DNA of 64,000 nt from Phlebopus portentosus. Taxonomy: Eukaryota > Basidiomycota > Agaricomycetes > Boletales > Boletinellaceae. The position numbers were made by a program, and so were the translations under genes. Location of the stretch: positions 248,001-312,000 of the forward strand of contig JAYXKI010000020.1 in NCBI GenBank assembly GCA_037892935.1, read 5' to 3'. Below are positions 54,701 to 64,000 of the stretch, in pieces (position 1 is the first letter of the stretch; each line of letters begins with the position of its first letter). The notes beneath the pieces are model-generated. The model did no database searches, was not told the DNA's origin, and saw only the letters and a program-made list of their open reading frames with translations.

Positions 54701-55560
54701 GCCGCTTCCTTCATCCGCACATTCCTCACAAACTCTTCATCTATCTCCTCGCTTGACAGTGGCGACTCACATTCATCAGGGCAACGGGTGAACTTAACTG
54801 TTCCTAACCTCCAATCAATCTCAGGATTATGCTTCGTCAACCAGTCATGTCTGAGGAAGATGTTGCTTGACGCTAAGGATGTCACCGCCAGTCGAATCTC
54901 TTCCTCGTGTTTCCCAAAGAACATTCGTACAACTACGTATTCCTTGATCAATCCAGCCTCGTTGCTAGTTCCGTCAGCATTGAAGACTGGTCTAGGCCGA
55001 ATGTACCTTTGGGTGGGGAAACCATACCGTTTGACAAAACCTTCGTCGATGCATGAGCCCGTGCACCCTGAGTCGATCAGTGCATGAGCATCAATGAAGT
55101 TTTCCTCTTCGAGTAGGGGGTTCGACAAGTCTACTTCGTCATCACCTGCTACCTTTGGGTGTACGATGCTAACGAAGGCGTCCAACTCCTTTCCTCCCGC
55201 CCGTCGCACGAACTGATCTGCGTCCACAATGCCCTCGCGCCATACCTCAGCCGCGCGTCTGCCTACTACATCCCACACTGCTTCAGTGACGTTCGCCTGA
55301 GCAACAACGTTCCCGCGGTAAGGTGCTTCCGCCACAACCTCATTTTTTATAGCGGTTTGATTCCGCTCTTCCTTTCTCAATTCGCCTGCTTGCGCATCTG
55401 TTCTTCTGACAAATAAATCTTCATAGACTTCGAAGTCATCGTTGTCCTCTTCAGATTCATCTGGCAGTACGTCGGTAAGGATCTTTCGAAGGATGAAACC
55501 GTCACTGGTATTCGCATCTTGATATTGTACAACAGGACGATTATATTTTAACGAGTCCAA
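51736..55560 (-). CDS. Pol polyprotein of chromovirus IV
   Basis: The open frame of about 1,274 residues begins at a TTG; there is no ATG there and it is more likely entered by -1 frameshift from gag. Domains in order: aspartic protease ([10 protein letters not shown], about 158), RT with IIYLDDILIFS (about 477), RNase H (VEADASDFATGG, about 625), the integrase HHCC finger (HDSTLAGHPGATKT to CDRCQRTKA, 820-865), the core with VTVDLIGELP, IHDRGVQFD and QTERVNQEL (about 894, 952, 988), the GPY/F-like WFGPFEVVEK and a C-terminal chromodomain (EEYEVEEILDSRLHRG, KWVGYEEATWQPESDV; about 1175-1225). One difference from III and V is FLRHDWL for FLGHDWL in the protease. No stops. The chromodomain is expected to tether integration to modified histone. 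Confidence 0.94.
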   Translation of the reverse strand: MDSLKYNRPVVQYQDANTSDGFILRKILTDVLPDESEEDNDDFEVYEDLFVRRTDAQAGELRKEERNQTAIKNEVVAEAPYRGNVVAQANVTEAVWDVVGRRAAEVWREGIVDADQFVRRAGGKELDAFVSIVHPKVAGDDEVDLSNPLLEEENFIDAHALIDSGCTGSCIDEGFVKRYGFPTQRYIRPRPVFNADGTSNEAGLIKEYVVVRMFFGKHEEEIRLAVTSLASSNIFLRHDWLTKHNPEIDWRLGTVKFTRCPDECESPLSSEEIDEEFVRNVRMKEAAKWPPYLEEYTDVFSEESFERLPNHRTWDHAIDLKPDFKPSDCKVYPLSPKEQEAMREFIEENLASGRIRQSKSPMASPFFFIKKEDGSLRAIQDYRKLNEGTVKNKYLLPLINELIDKVKDARYITKLDVRWGYYNIRIREGDEWKAAFRTNLGLFEPTVMFFGLCNAPATFQGFMNDIFRELIHEGIVIIYLDDILIFSNDLEEHRRRTKRVFEILRQNGLFLKPQKCEFEVDTVKYLGHIIGNGEVRMDPKKTAAVQDWPVPRNVHELQQFLGLGNWLRRFVKDYSSVVKPLTTLTGKVEWKWGEDEQAAFEELKRRLSSPPVLAIPNNEDPFRVEADASDFATGGVLLQKQDGKWKVIAYRSSTFLEAERNYEIYNKEMLAIVQALKEWRQYLQGANQPFEVWTDHANLTYFRSPQKLNRRQARWRLDLAEFDFTLVHKPGKTLGKADLLSRRADYDKGKRDNENVTFIKKEWLVRGMVQTSREVLVEKVVEAQRQEDEGVRPKDVEKRGDMWRKGHRLYVPASIREDVMKEHHDSTLAGHPGATKTIQLIARRYWWPRMSADVRVYVRGCDRCQRTKALRTTRAKVLHPNEVPEAPWQIVTVDLIGELPESNGFNAICVVVDRFSKQIHAIPTTTKLSAEGMARIYRDHVFRLHGLPRKIIHDRGVQFDAKMMKELYKLLHIEGNPSTAYHPQTDGQTERVNQELEQYLRLYVNHRQSDWADWLALAEFAYNNREHSATKLSPFFVNTGMHPLDFTGVGTASSNLSAEEFAKHVKEVHELAQGNLTQANEDMKRFYDRHAGKSITYEAGQKVFLDGRNIKTIRPMKKMDDKWFGPFEVVEKVGASAYRLKLPKTWKKVHPVFNEILLKPAVQPSFESQKKPPPPPPVIIDEQEEYEVEEILDSRLHRGKLQFLVKWVGYEEATWQPESDVKDNAQESIQEFYRKHPGAPRKLTIPRQSLRALYKFTSSEGLCGWSGRPTLKGG

Positions 55561-55583
55561 CGGAAAGAGTCCTTTAGGAGACC

Positions 55584-55626
55584 GACCAGTCGTTCCGACG
55601 TCTACGCCTGGTCTTCTGGAAAACCC
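55584..55626 (-). promoter_or_regulatory. Predicted -1 frameshift signal, element IV
   Basis: On the minus strand GGGTTTT (55626-55620) is in the gag phase G-GGT-TTT. GACCAG (55613-55608) and CTGGTC (55589-55584) can form a stem after a 6-nt spacer. The layout is the same as in element III, and the -1 frame runs into pol. In element V the stem is kept but the heptamer has become GGATTTT. Confidence 0.68.
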
Positions 55627-57056
55627 TCACCTTCTATGAGTTCTTCCAGCTCAGCGGGTACCGCTCGTACATCGTCGTCGTCGTCCTCTTCGAAAGAAGA
55701 TTCCTTTGCTTGGCCGAGTTCCTCGAAGAGCGCCTTTCTGTCTGCTGGGACGAAGGCTGCAATGATGGCACGTATTGCTTCACGACCTCGCGGGCATTCC
55801 CTGATGTAATGGCCCACCTGACCACACTTGTAACAAGCACGTGTACGACACGCCTGGTTCATCATTACATCCATGGGTTGTCCTAAGCCTCCATACGTTA
55901 CTCCTGTAGCATCACGACGATCTTGAGCGGGGGGTATGAAAGGACGGGCTGCTTGTTGAGGCGGCATAAAACGTCTCATTGGTGGTGTCGGAGTTGGTTT
56001 CATCGCTGTCGAACTAATTGTCTTTTTCCGACGTTCAGCCATTAGGTCCCTGATTTGGCGCTCGACCCTGTCGACCTTGACGGCGGCTTTCTTGAACTCT
56101 TCATACGACGTCGGTTCATTGGGCAATCTCATGACCCCTTCCACAACCTTCGGGTTTAGCGCCCTCTTCAGGCGACTCATCAACCATTCGTCGTGTGCCT
56201 CTGTTGCTAGGCCAGCATCCACTCGACAAATGTCAAACTTGTTGAAAAACTCGTCGGCGTTGAGGTCTCCTTGGTACATTGCATCTAGTCGTTCGAAGGC
56301 CTTTTGGGATCTGGCAGGGTCATCGAACGAAGTGTCCAGCTTCTTTAAGAAGGCGTCCCAGGCGTCCGTGAACGTCAGGTTGCCGTCTGCATCGACTGCT
56401 CCACTGGTGTAACTCTCTGCCCAGCGAGCCGCAGCACCACTCTTCATGTACGACAGGGCGAACATAATCTTACTCTTGTTCGTCCTGAATTCTGACTCAG
56501 ATGCGTAGATGTAGAGGCGCAGCTCTCGCTTGAAGTCCACATAATCGTGTTCACCATCGAAGTCTCTTGGTTTGGCGACGTGGACCTTCTTCGACACCTT
56601 TGATCCTTGGTTCGCACCTTCGCCTGCAGCTTGGAGCGCTAGTGCGACCGCCGTCGCGAGATCAGTCATTGCTTCCTTCGATAATGACATCTCGTGTTCT
56701 TCTTCTTCTTCTTCATCTTCTTCACTTGGTATAAGCGGCGCTGGTTCTCGGAACTTTCCAAACGCCGGAGAAGGCTCGACAGTGGGGGCCAACGCTTGAG
56801 TGGTCGAACCCGATGGTTCTGGTAAGGGGGCCGTTGGTTGCGTTGGAGTAGGAGGTGAGGGCTCGTCTACGTCGTCTTCTTGTTTCACTCTCCAGTGGAT
56901 GGACCTTCCTTCCCTCTGGGAGTACCACCTCTTGGCAGTCTCGTCCCACCAGGCGCCGAAGACTTGATTTCCTGCTTTGACGATATAATGTCCCCGCGAG
57001 GCGCTCCACCTAGAGTTCGCAGGGAGGGCCGCTCGTTGCTCGTCAGTTAGCTCCAC
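55602..57056 (-). CDS. Gag of chromovirus IV
   Basis: 484 residues as an open frame, uninterrupted. N-terminal part ELTDEQRAALPANSRWSASRG, then an acidic run, the capsid-like region (KPRDFDGEHDYVDFKREL, MFALSYMKSGAAARWAESY, RLDAMYQGDLNADEFF) and a zinc knuckle CYKCGQVGHYIREC near 407. The position given is a GTG codon; no ATG is in frame near it, so initiation is unresolved (first in-frame ATG at about residue 123). The stop TAG at 55602-55604 lies 16 nt after the slippery heptamer. Confidence 0.9.
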   Translation of the reverse strand: MELTDEQRAALPANSRWSASRGHYIVKAGNQVFGAWWDETAKRWYSQREGRSIHWRVKQEDDVDEPSPPTPTQPTAPLPEPSGSTTQALAPTVEPSPAFGKFREPAPLIPSEEDEEEEEEHEMSLSKEAMTDLATAVALALQAAGEGANQGSKVSKKVHVAKPRDFDGEHDYVDFKRELRLYIYASESEFRTNKSKIMFALSYMKSGAAARWAESYTSGAVDADGNLTFTDAWDAFLKKLDTSFDDPARSQKAFERLDAMYQGDLNADEFFNKFDICRVDAGLATEAHDEWLMSRLKRALNPKVVEGVMRLPNEPTSYEEFKKAAVKVDRVERQIRDLMAERRKKTISSTAMKPTPTPPMRRFMPPQQAARPFIPPAQDRRDATGVTYGGLGQPMDVMMNQACRTRACYKCGQVGHYIRECPRGREAIRAIIAAFVPADRKALFEELGQAKESSFEEDDDDDVRAVPAELEELIEGEGFPEDQA

Positions 57057-57460
57057 CTTGATAGGCTGGGGGTGGAACGGGGATCGGGATGCTGTTCGGG
57101 CGGGACCGACTTCAGATAACCGGCTCGTCTTTGAAATTGATGACTAAACGAAAGGCTCCGAGGTAGATAATGAAGGAGATACTTGTCGACGACTGGACTC
57201 TATGCGTTACCCACGAGAAGGTTTGATGGGAGTTCCAGAGAAGGGTGATTCGGAGCGCCACGGTGATGTGATTGGTTGATACTTCGGGTACTATCGGGTC
57301 ACGTCGGAGTCAATCGGACTTCGACGGGCAAGATAGGGGTTTGTTGTCTGCACGGTAGGAACCGGGTTTCGTTCGATGTCGTCCTTCGAAGATATACTTC
57401 AGGGGACACGTCACAGGCGAGCGCTCGACGACAACGGAATCGGGCGTGAGCCAGAGGTAG

Positions 57461-57471
57461 GTCTTTCTATT
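57461..57471 (-). other. Self-complementary primer-binding site, element IV
   Basis: On the minus strand AATAGAAAGAC begins two bases after the 5' LTR. GTCTTTCTATT (57640-57630) starts 34 bp downstream of the TATATAA box (57674-57668) in the LTR. Same geometry as element III. Confidence 0.68.
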
Positions 57472-57472
57472 A

Positions 57473-57873
57473 TGTTAGGCGGACGGCTCAAGGACTGAGT
57501 CGAGGCAGGCCAACACAACAACAAACAAGCGTGAATGAGATAATCCCAAACACGTCGCTCAGGTCAAGACAGCTAAGACGAGGCTTAAGTCCAGACCGTC
57601 GAACGCTAGGTCGCAGTGAAGGTAAGTAGAATAGAAAGACAAGGAATGAAAGAGTCAAACTATCTACTTATATAGACTTTGGGCGTGGGAAAGGTCTACC
57701 CTAATGGGAAGTCACATGACAAGGAATGGGATAATTAGTAAGCGTGATAGAACATTGTGGAATGTTCCGGCAAAAGGATGAATAAGCGCATAAGAAAAAT
57801 AAAAGAAAAGAAAAAGAATATTAAAATAAATGGTGACGTCAGAAAAGAAAAGGAAAATGTTCGAGTCCTTACA
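57473..57873 (-). repeat. 5' LTR of chromovirus IV
   Basis: 401 bp, with TATATAA and the start-site 11-mer intact. It is followed on the plus strand by the TCCAG duplication. Confidence 0.9.
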
Positions 57874-57878
57874 TCCAG

Positions 57879-58097
57879 TTCTTGGTCAAGTGGGTTGGAT
57901 ATGAGGAAGCGACATGGCAGCCGGAATCCGACGTCAAGGATAATGCACAGGAATCAATTCAAGAATTCTATCGCAAACATCCTGGAGCTCCACGAAAGTT
58001 AACAATACCTCGACAAAGCATGCGAGCACTGTATAGGTTCACGTCGCCAGAAGGATTATGTGGTTGGTCGGGACGCCCAACCTTGAGAGGGGGGTGA
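57879..58097 (+). pseudogene. Pol of chromovirus III, part 3 (chromodomain end)
   Basis: It resumes after element IV with FLVKWVGYEEATWQPESDV, then EFYRKHPGAPRKL and the end GRPTLRGG-stop. The TGA (58095-58097) abuts the 3' LTR; GAGAGGGGGG before it is the polypurine tract. Confidence 0.9.
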
Positions 58098-58518
58098 TGT
58101 AAGGACTCGAACATTTTCCTTTTCTTTTCTTATGTCATCATTCATTTTAATATTCTTTTTCCTTTTCTTTTATTTTTTTCTTATGCGCTTACTCATCCAA
58201 TTGCCGGAACATTCCACAACGTTCTATCACGCTCACTAATCATCTCATTCTTTGTCATGTGACTTTCTAATAGAGTAGACCTTTCCCGCACTCAAAGTCT
58301 ATATAAGTAGATAGTTTGACTCTTTCGTTCCTTGTCTTTCTATTCTACTTACCTTCACTGCGACATAGGTATCTACTCTTGTATTATTAGTTTGCTGAAT
58401 TCTACTTACCTTCACTGCGACATAGCGTGCGTATAGCCCGGCGACTCGCGTTAGCCAGTTGTTTGTTGTTTGTGTTGGCCGCCTCGAGATCGACGCCCGT
58501 TAGTCTCGCTGCCTAACA
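58098..58518 (+). repeat. 3' LTR of chromovirus III
   Basis: 421 bp, TGTAAGGACTCG to TGCCTAACA, with the 57-bp internal duplication like its 5' copies. Confidence 0.88.
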
Positions 58519-59343
58519 GACACTTCCCTCCATGCAATGATCCACGGTACCTTCTGTCATCCCTCGGCCTGTCTCGTGCAGGCTGGGAGGCGGGCGATGG
58601 TGATGCATGGCGAGTCCTTCCAGCACTGGAATTTTCTACACCTGGTTTGGTCTGTGGATCCCCATCCGCTTGTGCTTGACCAGCGCCAGCTTGGTTTGTA
58701 AGCCCCTGCTGCATGCCTATGGCAGTTGAACCTAAGGTGGTCTGCACAGTTCGCTTTGATTTGTGGTAGTCGAGCAAGTTCAGCTGCTTGGGAACCTCCG
58801 AAGCTGTCACGCCCGGAGCTTTACTTAGCTACAAAAGCTCAGAAGCCTCCAGAATCACATAGATGAGAGTAAGACACGTACTAGGAGCCTTGTATGATCA
58901 AAATAATTCTTCATTGTATAATATATATGGGTGCCATCGGCACGAACATAACAAACTTCCTCCGGATGCATGCTGCACCGTAGGTTTTGCTTGATCTCCT
59001 TAATATGAGGTGCAAGCATTGCATTCAGGTCACCTTTCGTTGCTTCAGCTGCACTGGTTGGTTTGGTCGCATTCTGAAGTACGCTTCCTGAGCGTTTAGA
59101 ACCCTTCTAAATGGAACGTAATTCGCGCATCAACATGTGAAAGAGAGAAAGGCAAACGATCACATTTACCCATTCATTGTTCATGTTCATAAGCACAATT
59201 TCGCCTGCACTATCGACCTTGCACTTCTTCTTCAGCTCCTCGAGATACTTCTTGAACCCTTGCACAAGCTCATCAAGATCTACATCAGATTCGAGATACC
59301 GTGGTTGAATCTTTGTCCCAATCTTCTTAAACCACGGACCGGT
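58519..59343 (-). pseudogene. Host gene fragment trapped between LTRs
   Basis: Read on the minus strand, exons have coding character. PWFKKIGTKIQPRYLESDVD and LVQGFKKYLEELKKKCKVD lie at about 59340-59170, ending at a GT donor after NMNNEW. A second exon has KGDLNAMLAPHIKEIKQNLR followed by CSMHPEEVCYV (about 59080-58890). A Gln/Pro-rich third part (VPKQLNLLDYHKSKRTVQT) runs to 58519. The Cys-x2-His...Cys-Tyr pattern resembles short uncharacterised basidiomycete proteins. Both ends are cut by LTRs, with no start or stop of its own, so it is a fragment. Confidence 0.5.
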
Positions 59344-59759
59344 TGTTAGGCGGCGAGACTAACAGGTGTCGATCTTGAGGCGGCCAACACAACAACAAAC
59401 AACTGGCTAACGCGAGTTGCTGGGCTATACACACGCTATGTCGAAGTGAGGGTAAGTAGAATAGAAAGACAAGGAAACAAACGAGTCAAACTATCTACTT
59501 ATATAGACTTCGAGCCTGGGAAAGGTCTACTCTAATAAGGAGTCACATGATAAGAGAGTGGAGTGATTAGTGAGCGTCATGGTCGGAAGGAGCAGATTTA
59601 GTCATGGCTGATGACTGAAGATGAATAAGCCACGACGGAGAGAACGGAATTAGTAAATGAGGATTAGTAATGTAAAGGAAAGGTGAAATAAAATAAAATA
59701 AAGCGAAAGATGATATGAGAAAATAAAAGAAAATAAAAGAAAATGTTCGAGTCCTTACA
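59344..59759 (-). repeat. 3' LTR of chromovirus V
   Basis: 416 bp. It keeps the TATA and start-site 11-mer region but has a different segment at about 59580-59650 that the other LTRs lack. Confidence 0.85.
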
Positions 59760-59788
59760 TCACCCCCTCTCAAGGTTGGGCGTCCCGA

Positions 59789-62700
59789 CTAACCACATAA
59801 TCCTTCTGATGATGTGAACCTATACAGTGCTCGCATGCTTTGTCGAGGTATTGTTAACTTTCGTGGAGCTCCAGGATGTTTGCGATAGAATTCTTGAATT
59901 GATTCCTGTGCATTATCCTTGACGTCGGATTCCGGCTGCCATGTCGCTTCCTCATATCCAACCCACTTGACCAAGAATTGGAGCTTTCCTCGATGTAGAC
60001 GTGAGTCGAGTATTTCTTCAACCTCGTACTCTTCCTGTTCGTCAATGATCACTGGCGGAGGTGGAGGCGGCTTCTTCTGTGATTCGAAAAACGGTTGAAC
60101 GGCTGGTTTGAGCAGGATCTCGTTAAAGACGGGATGAACGTGTTTCCATGTCTTTGGGATTTTTAGCTTATACGCGCTCGCGCCCACCTTTTCCATTACC
60201 TCGAATGGGCCAAACCATTTGTCGTCCATCTTCTTCGTCGGTCGGATCGTCTTAATGTTTCGACCATCCAAGAAGACCTTTTGTCCCATCTCATATACTA
60301 CCGACTTTCCGGCATGACGATCATAAAAGCGCTTCATGTCTTCATTGGCCTGGGTCAGATTGGCCTGAGCGAGTTCGTGTATTCCCTTGACATGTTTAGC
60401 AAACTCTTCTGCTGATAGATTGGACGAGGTCGTTTCAACGCCTGTAAAGCCTGAAGGGTGTTGTCCCATGTTGATGAAGAAGGGTGATAGTTTGGTCGCC
60501 GAATGTTTGCGATTGTTGTGCGCAAACTCTGCAAGAGCTAACCAGTCTGCCCAGTCCGACTGTCGATGATTGATGTATAGTCGAAGGTACTGTTTGAGTT
60601 CTTAATTAACTCGTTCCATCTGTCCATCAGTTTGAGGGTGGTATGCCGTTGATGGATTACCTTCGATGTGAAGGAGTTTGTACAACTCCCTCATCATCTT
60701 CGCATCGAACTGTACCCCTTGGTCGTGGATGATCTTTCGAGGTAAACTGTGCAATCGGAAGACATGGTCCCTATAAATCCTGGCCATCCCTTCTGCCGTC
60801 AATTTCGTCGTCGTTGGTATCGCATGGATTTGTTTGCTGAAGCAGTCGACTACCACACAAATCGCATTAAATCCATTTGACTCCGGCAACTCTCCGATCA
60901 GGTCGACCGTGACAACTTGCCATGGCGCCTCTGGCACCTTGTTAGGGTGCAAAACCTTTGCCCTTGTTGTTCTGAGGGCCTTTGTCCACTGACAACGATC
61001 GCATCCTCGCACGTAATTCCTGACATCGACGTACATATTAGGCCACCAGAAACCTCTGCTTGCTAGTGCAACGGTCTTGTTTGCTCCTGGGTGGCCTGCT
61101 AACGTTGAGTCGTGACACTCCCTCATCACTTCCTCCCTCACGCTCGTCGGTACGAAAACGTTTTGAAACTTCTTCATCTTCGTCCTCGAGAGCTTAACCA
61201 TCACCTCTTTTTTCCACAACCCATCTACGAACACTAAGTTCGTCGGTCTCTCTTCCTCATTCAACTCCATTTGTGCCTTTCGAATCTTTTCGCTCAGCAC
61301 ATCTCTTGACGTCTCCACTGTTCCCCTGACCAGCCATTCGTCTCTGATGAACGTGATGTCTTCATTATCCCATTCGCCCTTGTTGTAGTCCGCCCGCCAC
61401 AATAATATGTCAGCCTTACCCAATGTCTTCCCTGGCTTGTGTACTAATGTAAAGTTGAATTTGGCTAAATCGAGTCGCCAACGAGCTTGTCGACGATTCA
61501 ACTTTTGAGGCGATCGGAAATACATCAAGTTTGCGTGATCGGTCCATACTTCGAAAGATCTCTTGGCTCCTTGGAGGTATTGTCGCCATTCCTTAAGAGC
61601 TTGAATGATTGCGAGCATCTCTTTGTTATAGATCTCGTAATTTCGTTCGGCCTCCAAGAAAGTCGATGATCGATAGGCTATCACCCTCCACTTGTCGTCT
61701 TGTTTCTAAAGGAGCACCCCTCCAGATGCAAAGTCCGACGCATCTGCTTCGACCCGGAAAGGACCCTCCTCGTTTGGGATGGCTAGAACTGGGGGACTAC
61801 TCAACCGACCCTTCAACTCTTCGAATGCTTGTTGTTCCTTCTCTCCCCACTTCCACTCCACCTTACCTGTCAGCGTAGTTAAGGGTTTGATGACCGAGCT
61901 GTAATCCTTAACAAAACGTCGCAACCAATTCCCTAGTCCCAGGAATTGTTGCAGTTCATGGACGTTCCGCGGGCTTGGCCACTCCTGGACTGCTGCCGTC
62001 TTCTTGGGATCCATTCGAACTTCGCCGTTGCCAATGATGTGTCCGAGGTACTTGACTGTGTCAACTTCGAATTCGCACTTCTGTGGCTTTAGGAAAAGTC
62101 CGTTTTGGCGAAGTATCTCAAAAACTCGTTTGGTGCGTCTGTGATGTTCCTCTAGATCATTCGAGAAGATGAGAATGTCATCGAGGTAAATGATGACGAT
62201 ACCCTCATGAATTAGCTCCCGAAAGATGTCGTTCATAAAGCCTTGGAACGTCGCTGGCGCATTACACAAGCCAAAGAACATAACTGTGGGTTCGAATAAG
62301 CCTAGGTTTGTCCGAAATGCTGCCTTCCACTCGTCTCCCTCGCGAATCCGGATGTTGTAGTACCCCCAACGAACGTCAAGCTTTGTGATGTACCTTGCAT
62401 CCTTGACCTTGTCGATGAGTTCATTTATCAATGGCAATGGATATTTGTTCTTGACCGTCCCTTCGTTGAGCTTTCGATAGTCTTGGATCGCTCATAGGCT
62501 CCCATCTTCCTTCTTGATAAAGAAGAATGGAGACGCCATCGGGGATTTCGACTGTCGGATACGTCCCAATGCTAGGTTCTCTTCTATGAACTCCTTCATC
62601 GCCTCTTGTTCTTTCGGTGACAATGGATAAACCTTGCAATCGCTGGGTTTGAAATCCGGTTTAAGGTCAATAGCGTGGTCCCACGTTCGGTGGTTTGGTA

Positions 62701-63622
62701 AGCGTTCGAACGATTCCTCACTAAAGACGTCAGCGTATTCCTCCAGGTAAGGCGGCCACTTCGCCGCTTCCTTCATCCGCACATTCCTCACAAACTCCTC
62801 GTCTATCTCCTCGCTCGATAGCGACGACTCACATTCGTCAGGGCAACGTGTGAACTTGACTGTTCCTAACTTCCAGTCGATCTCAGGATTGTGCTTCGTC
62901 AACCAGTCATGTCCGAGGAAGATGTTGCTCGATGCCAAGGATGTCACCGCCAGTCGAATCTCCTCCTCATGTTTCCCGAAAAACATCCGCACAACTACAT
63001 ATTCCTTGATCAACCCCGCTTCGTTGCTTGTTCCGTCAGCGTTGAAGACTGGTCTAGGCCGAATGTACCTTTGGGTGGGGAAACCGTATCGTTTGACAAA
63101 ACCTTCGTCGATGCATGAGCCCGTGCATCCTGAGTCGATCAGTGCATGAGCATCAATGAAGTTTTCCTCTTCGAGTAGGGGGTTCGACAAGTCTACTTCG
63201 TCATCACCTGCTACCTTTGGGTGTACGATGCTAACGAAGGCGTCGAGCTCTTTTCCTCCCGCTCGTCGCACGAACTGGTCTGTGTCCACAATACCCTCAC
63301 ACCATACCTCGGCCACGCGTCTGCCTACCACATCCCACACTGCTTCAGTAGCGTCCGCCTGAGCAACAACGTTCTCATGGTAAGGTACTTCCGTCACAAC
63401 CTCATTTTTTATAGCGGTTTGATTCCGCTCCTCCTCACTCAACTCACCTGCTTGCGAATCTGCTCTTCTGACAAATAAATCTTCATAGACCTCGAAGTCA
63501 TCGTCGTCCTCTTCAGATTCATCTGGCAGCACGTCAGTAAGGATCTTTCGAAGGGTGAAACCGTCACTGATATTCACATCTTGATATTGTACAACAGGAC
63601 AATTATATTTTAACGAGTCCAA
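59789..63622 (-). pseudogene. Pol of chromovirus V, four nonsense changes
   Basis: A single frame covers protease (DSGCTGS), RT (IIYLDDILIFS), RNase H, integrase and chromodomain. It is interrupted by TGA at 62494-62492 (CGA in III), TAG at 61708-61706 (CAG), TAA at 60604-60602 (CAA) and TAG at 59791-59789 (TGG). No frameshift is apparent, so decay is by point transitions. The zinc-finger WT variant (CDRCQWTKA) and other substitutions point the same way. Confidence 0.9.
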
Positions 63623-63663
63623 CGAAAAGAGTCCTTTAGGAGACCGACCAGTCGTTCCGACGT

Positions 63664-64000
63664 CTATGCCTGGTCTTCCGGAAAATCCTCGCCTTCCACT
63701 AGTTCTTCTAGCTCAGCAGGCACTGCTTGCACCTCGACCTCGTCATCCTCTTCGAAGGAGGATTCCTTTGCTTGGCCGAGCTCTTCAAAGAGCGCCTTTC
63801 TGTCCGCTGGAACAAAGGCTGCGATGATGGCTCGTATTGCCTCACGGCCTCGCGGGCATTCTCTGATGTAGTGGCCTACCTGGCCACACTTGTAACAAGC
63901 ACGTGTACGACGTGCCTGGTTCATCATTAGGTCCATCGGCTGACCCATGCCTCCATACGTTATCCCTGTCGCGTCATGACGATCTTGGGGAGGAGGTACG
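63664..64000 (-). pseudogene. Gag of chromovirus V, partial (window edge)
   Basis: It includes the zinc knuckle CYKCGQVGHYIREC and the acidic C-terminus ending [12 protein letters not shown]. The frame is open to the window edge. It is listed with the pseudogenes because the -1 heptamer and pol are broken. Confidence 0.8.

Larger units (their letters stand above)
51335..57873 (-). mobile_element. Intact chromovirus IV, minus strand; TSD TCCAG
   Basis: The 6,539-bp element has two 401-bp LTRs that differ at about three positions and exact 5-bp duplications TCCAG at 51330-51334 and 57874-57878. Gag and pol are both open, in different frames, joined by a GGGTTTT frameshift signal. It inserted into the chromodomain of the related element III. 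It is the best candidate for an active chromovirus here. Confidence 0.93.
33397..58518 (+). mobile_element. Chromovirus III, host of two nested LTR elements
   Basis: This Ty3/gypsy chromovirus on the plus strand is the oldest of the stack. Its own sequence is 33397-39252, 50740-51334 and 57879-58518. Element II splits the integrase at the LRLYV/NHRQSD junction, and minus-strand element IV splits the chromodomain at the GRLQ/FLVKWV junction. Removing both restores the order gag, protease, RT, RNase H, integrase, chromodomain, 3' LTR. It has two in-frame stops of its own. No matching short duplication was found between the outermost flanks. Confidence 0.88.
59344..64000 (-). mobile_element. Chromovirus V, decayed, 5' end outside window
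   Basis: Same family as III and IV, on the minus strand: 3' LTR at 59344-59759, pol, then gag running off the right edge. Pol has four in-frame stops. The frameshift heptamer is mutated (GGATTTT). Without the 5' LTR, age and target duplication cannot be read. Confidence 0.9.

Noticed and set aside
58451..58810. 119-codon minus-strand frame as an independent gene
   Set aside because: Its last part is translated LTR of element III; only the portion upstream of 58519 belongs to the trapped host gene fragment.

Overview
The window looks like transposon-rich, accessory chromatin of a filamentous basidiomycete, most likely an agaricomycete. The reasons are genes with many 50-65 nt GT-AG introns, a Plavaka/CACTA-type (TNP2) transposase, Tf1/sushi-like chromoviruses, a basidiomycete-style kinase-like gene, and a cohesin SMC1 sequence split by short introns. 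I cannot name a species. Roughly three quarters of the window is mobile DNA or its remains; the few non-transposon genes are short, broken or of unknown function.

Layout. 1-6751: two long-TIR DNA elements, each carrying the 3' half of a host SMC1 gene with its introns. The second (3125-6647, target duplication ATA) sits inside the right TIR of the first. 6983-16584: a multi-exon zinc-finger gene, coding-like debris, a palindromic CCGTATAC cluster, a membrane-protein gene cut by a Ty1/copia fragment, a kinase-like gene and an unknown-function gene. 16828-17509: a hAT-like MITE with a perfect 8-bp target duplication. 17596-21643: a nearly pristine LTR element that encodes only Gag. 21764-22398: a TA-flanked MITE. 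24395-25659: a second zinc-finger gene of the same kind. 26254-29833: a Plavaka/TNP2 transposase gene. 30435-32180: a decayed chromovirus fragment.

33397-58518 is one old chromovirus (element III) with two younger LTR elements inside it. Element II (39253-50735, TSD ACGT) lies in its integrase, and element IV (51335-57873, minus strand, TSD TCCAG) lies in its chromodomain. Element II has gag-protease, pol, and a 600-codon, three-exon gene on the opposite strand before its 3' LTR. Element IV is the only apparently intact chromovirus. 58519-59343 is a host gene fragment trapped between LTRs, followed by a fifth element (V, 59344 to the window end) with four in-frame stops.

Expression strategies can be read from the sequence. 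Elements II, III and IV all end gag with the heptamer GGGTTTT in the phase needed for -1 frameshifting into pol, followed by a potential stem. The chromoviruses carry an 11-nt sequence one base after the 5' LTR that is complementary to 11 nt located 34 bp after the start of the TATA box, as expected for Tf1-type self-priming. The gag-only element shares its primer-binding site, its Gag family, its apparent 4-bp target duplication and a pre-LTR hairpin with element II, so II or a relative is the likely source of its missing enzymes. Reading frames that begin with GTG or TTG are not taken as real starts here.
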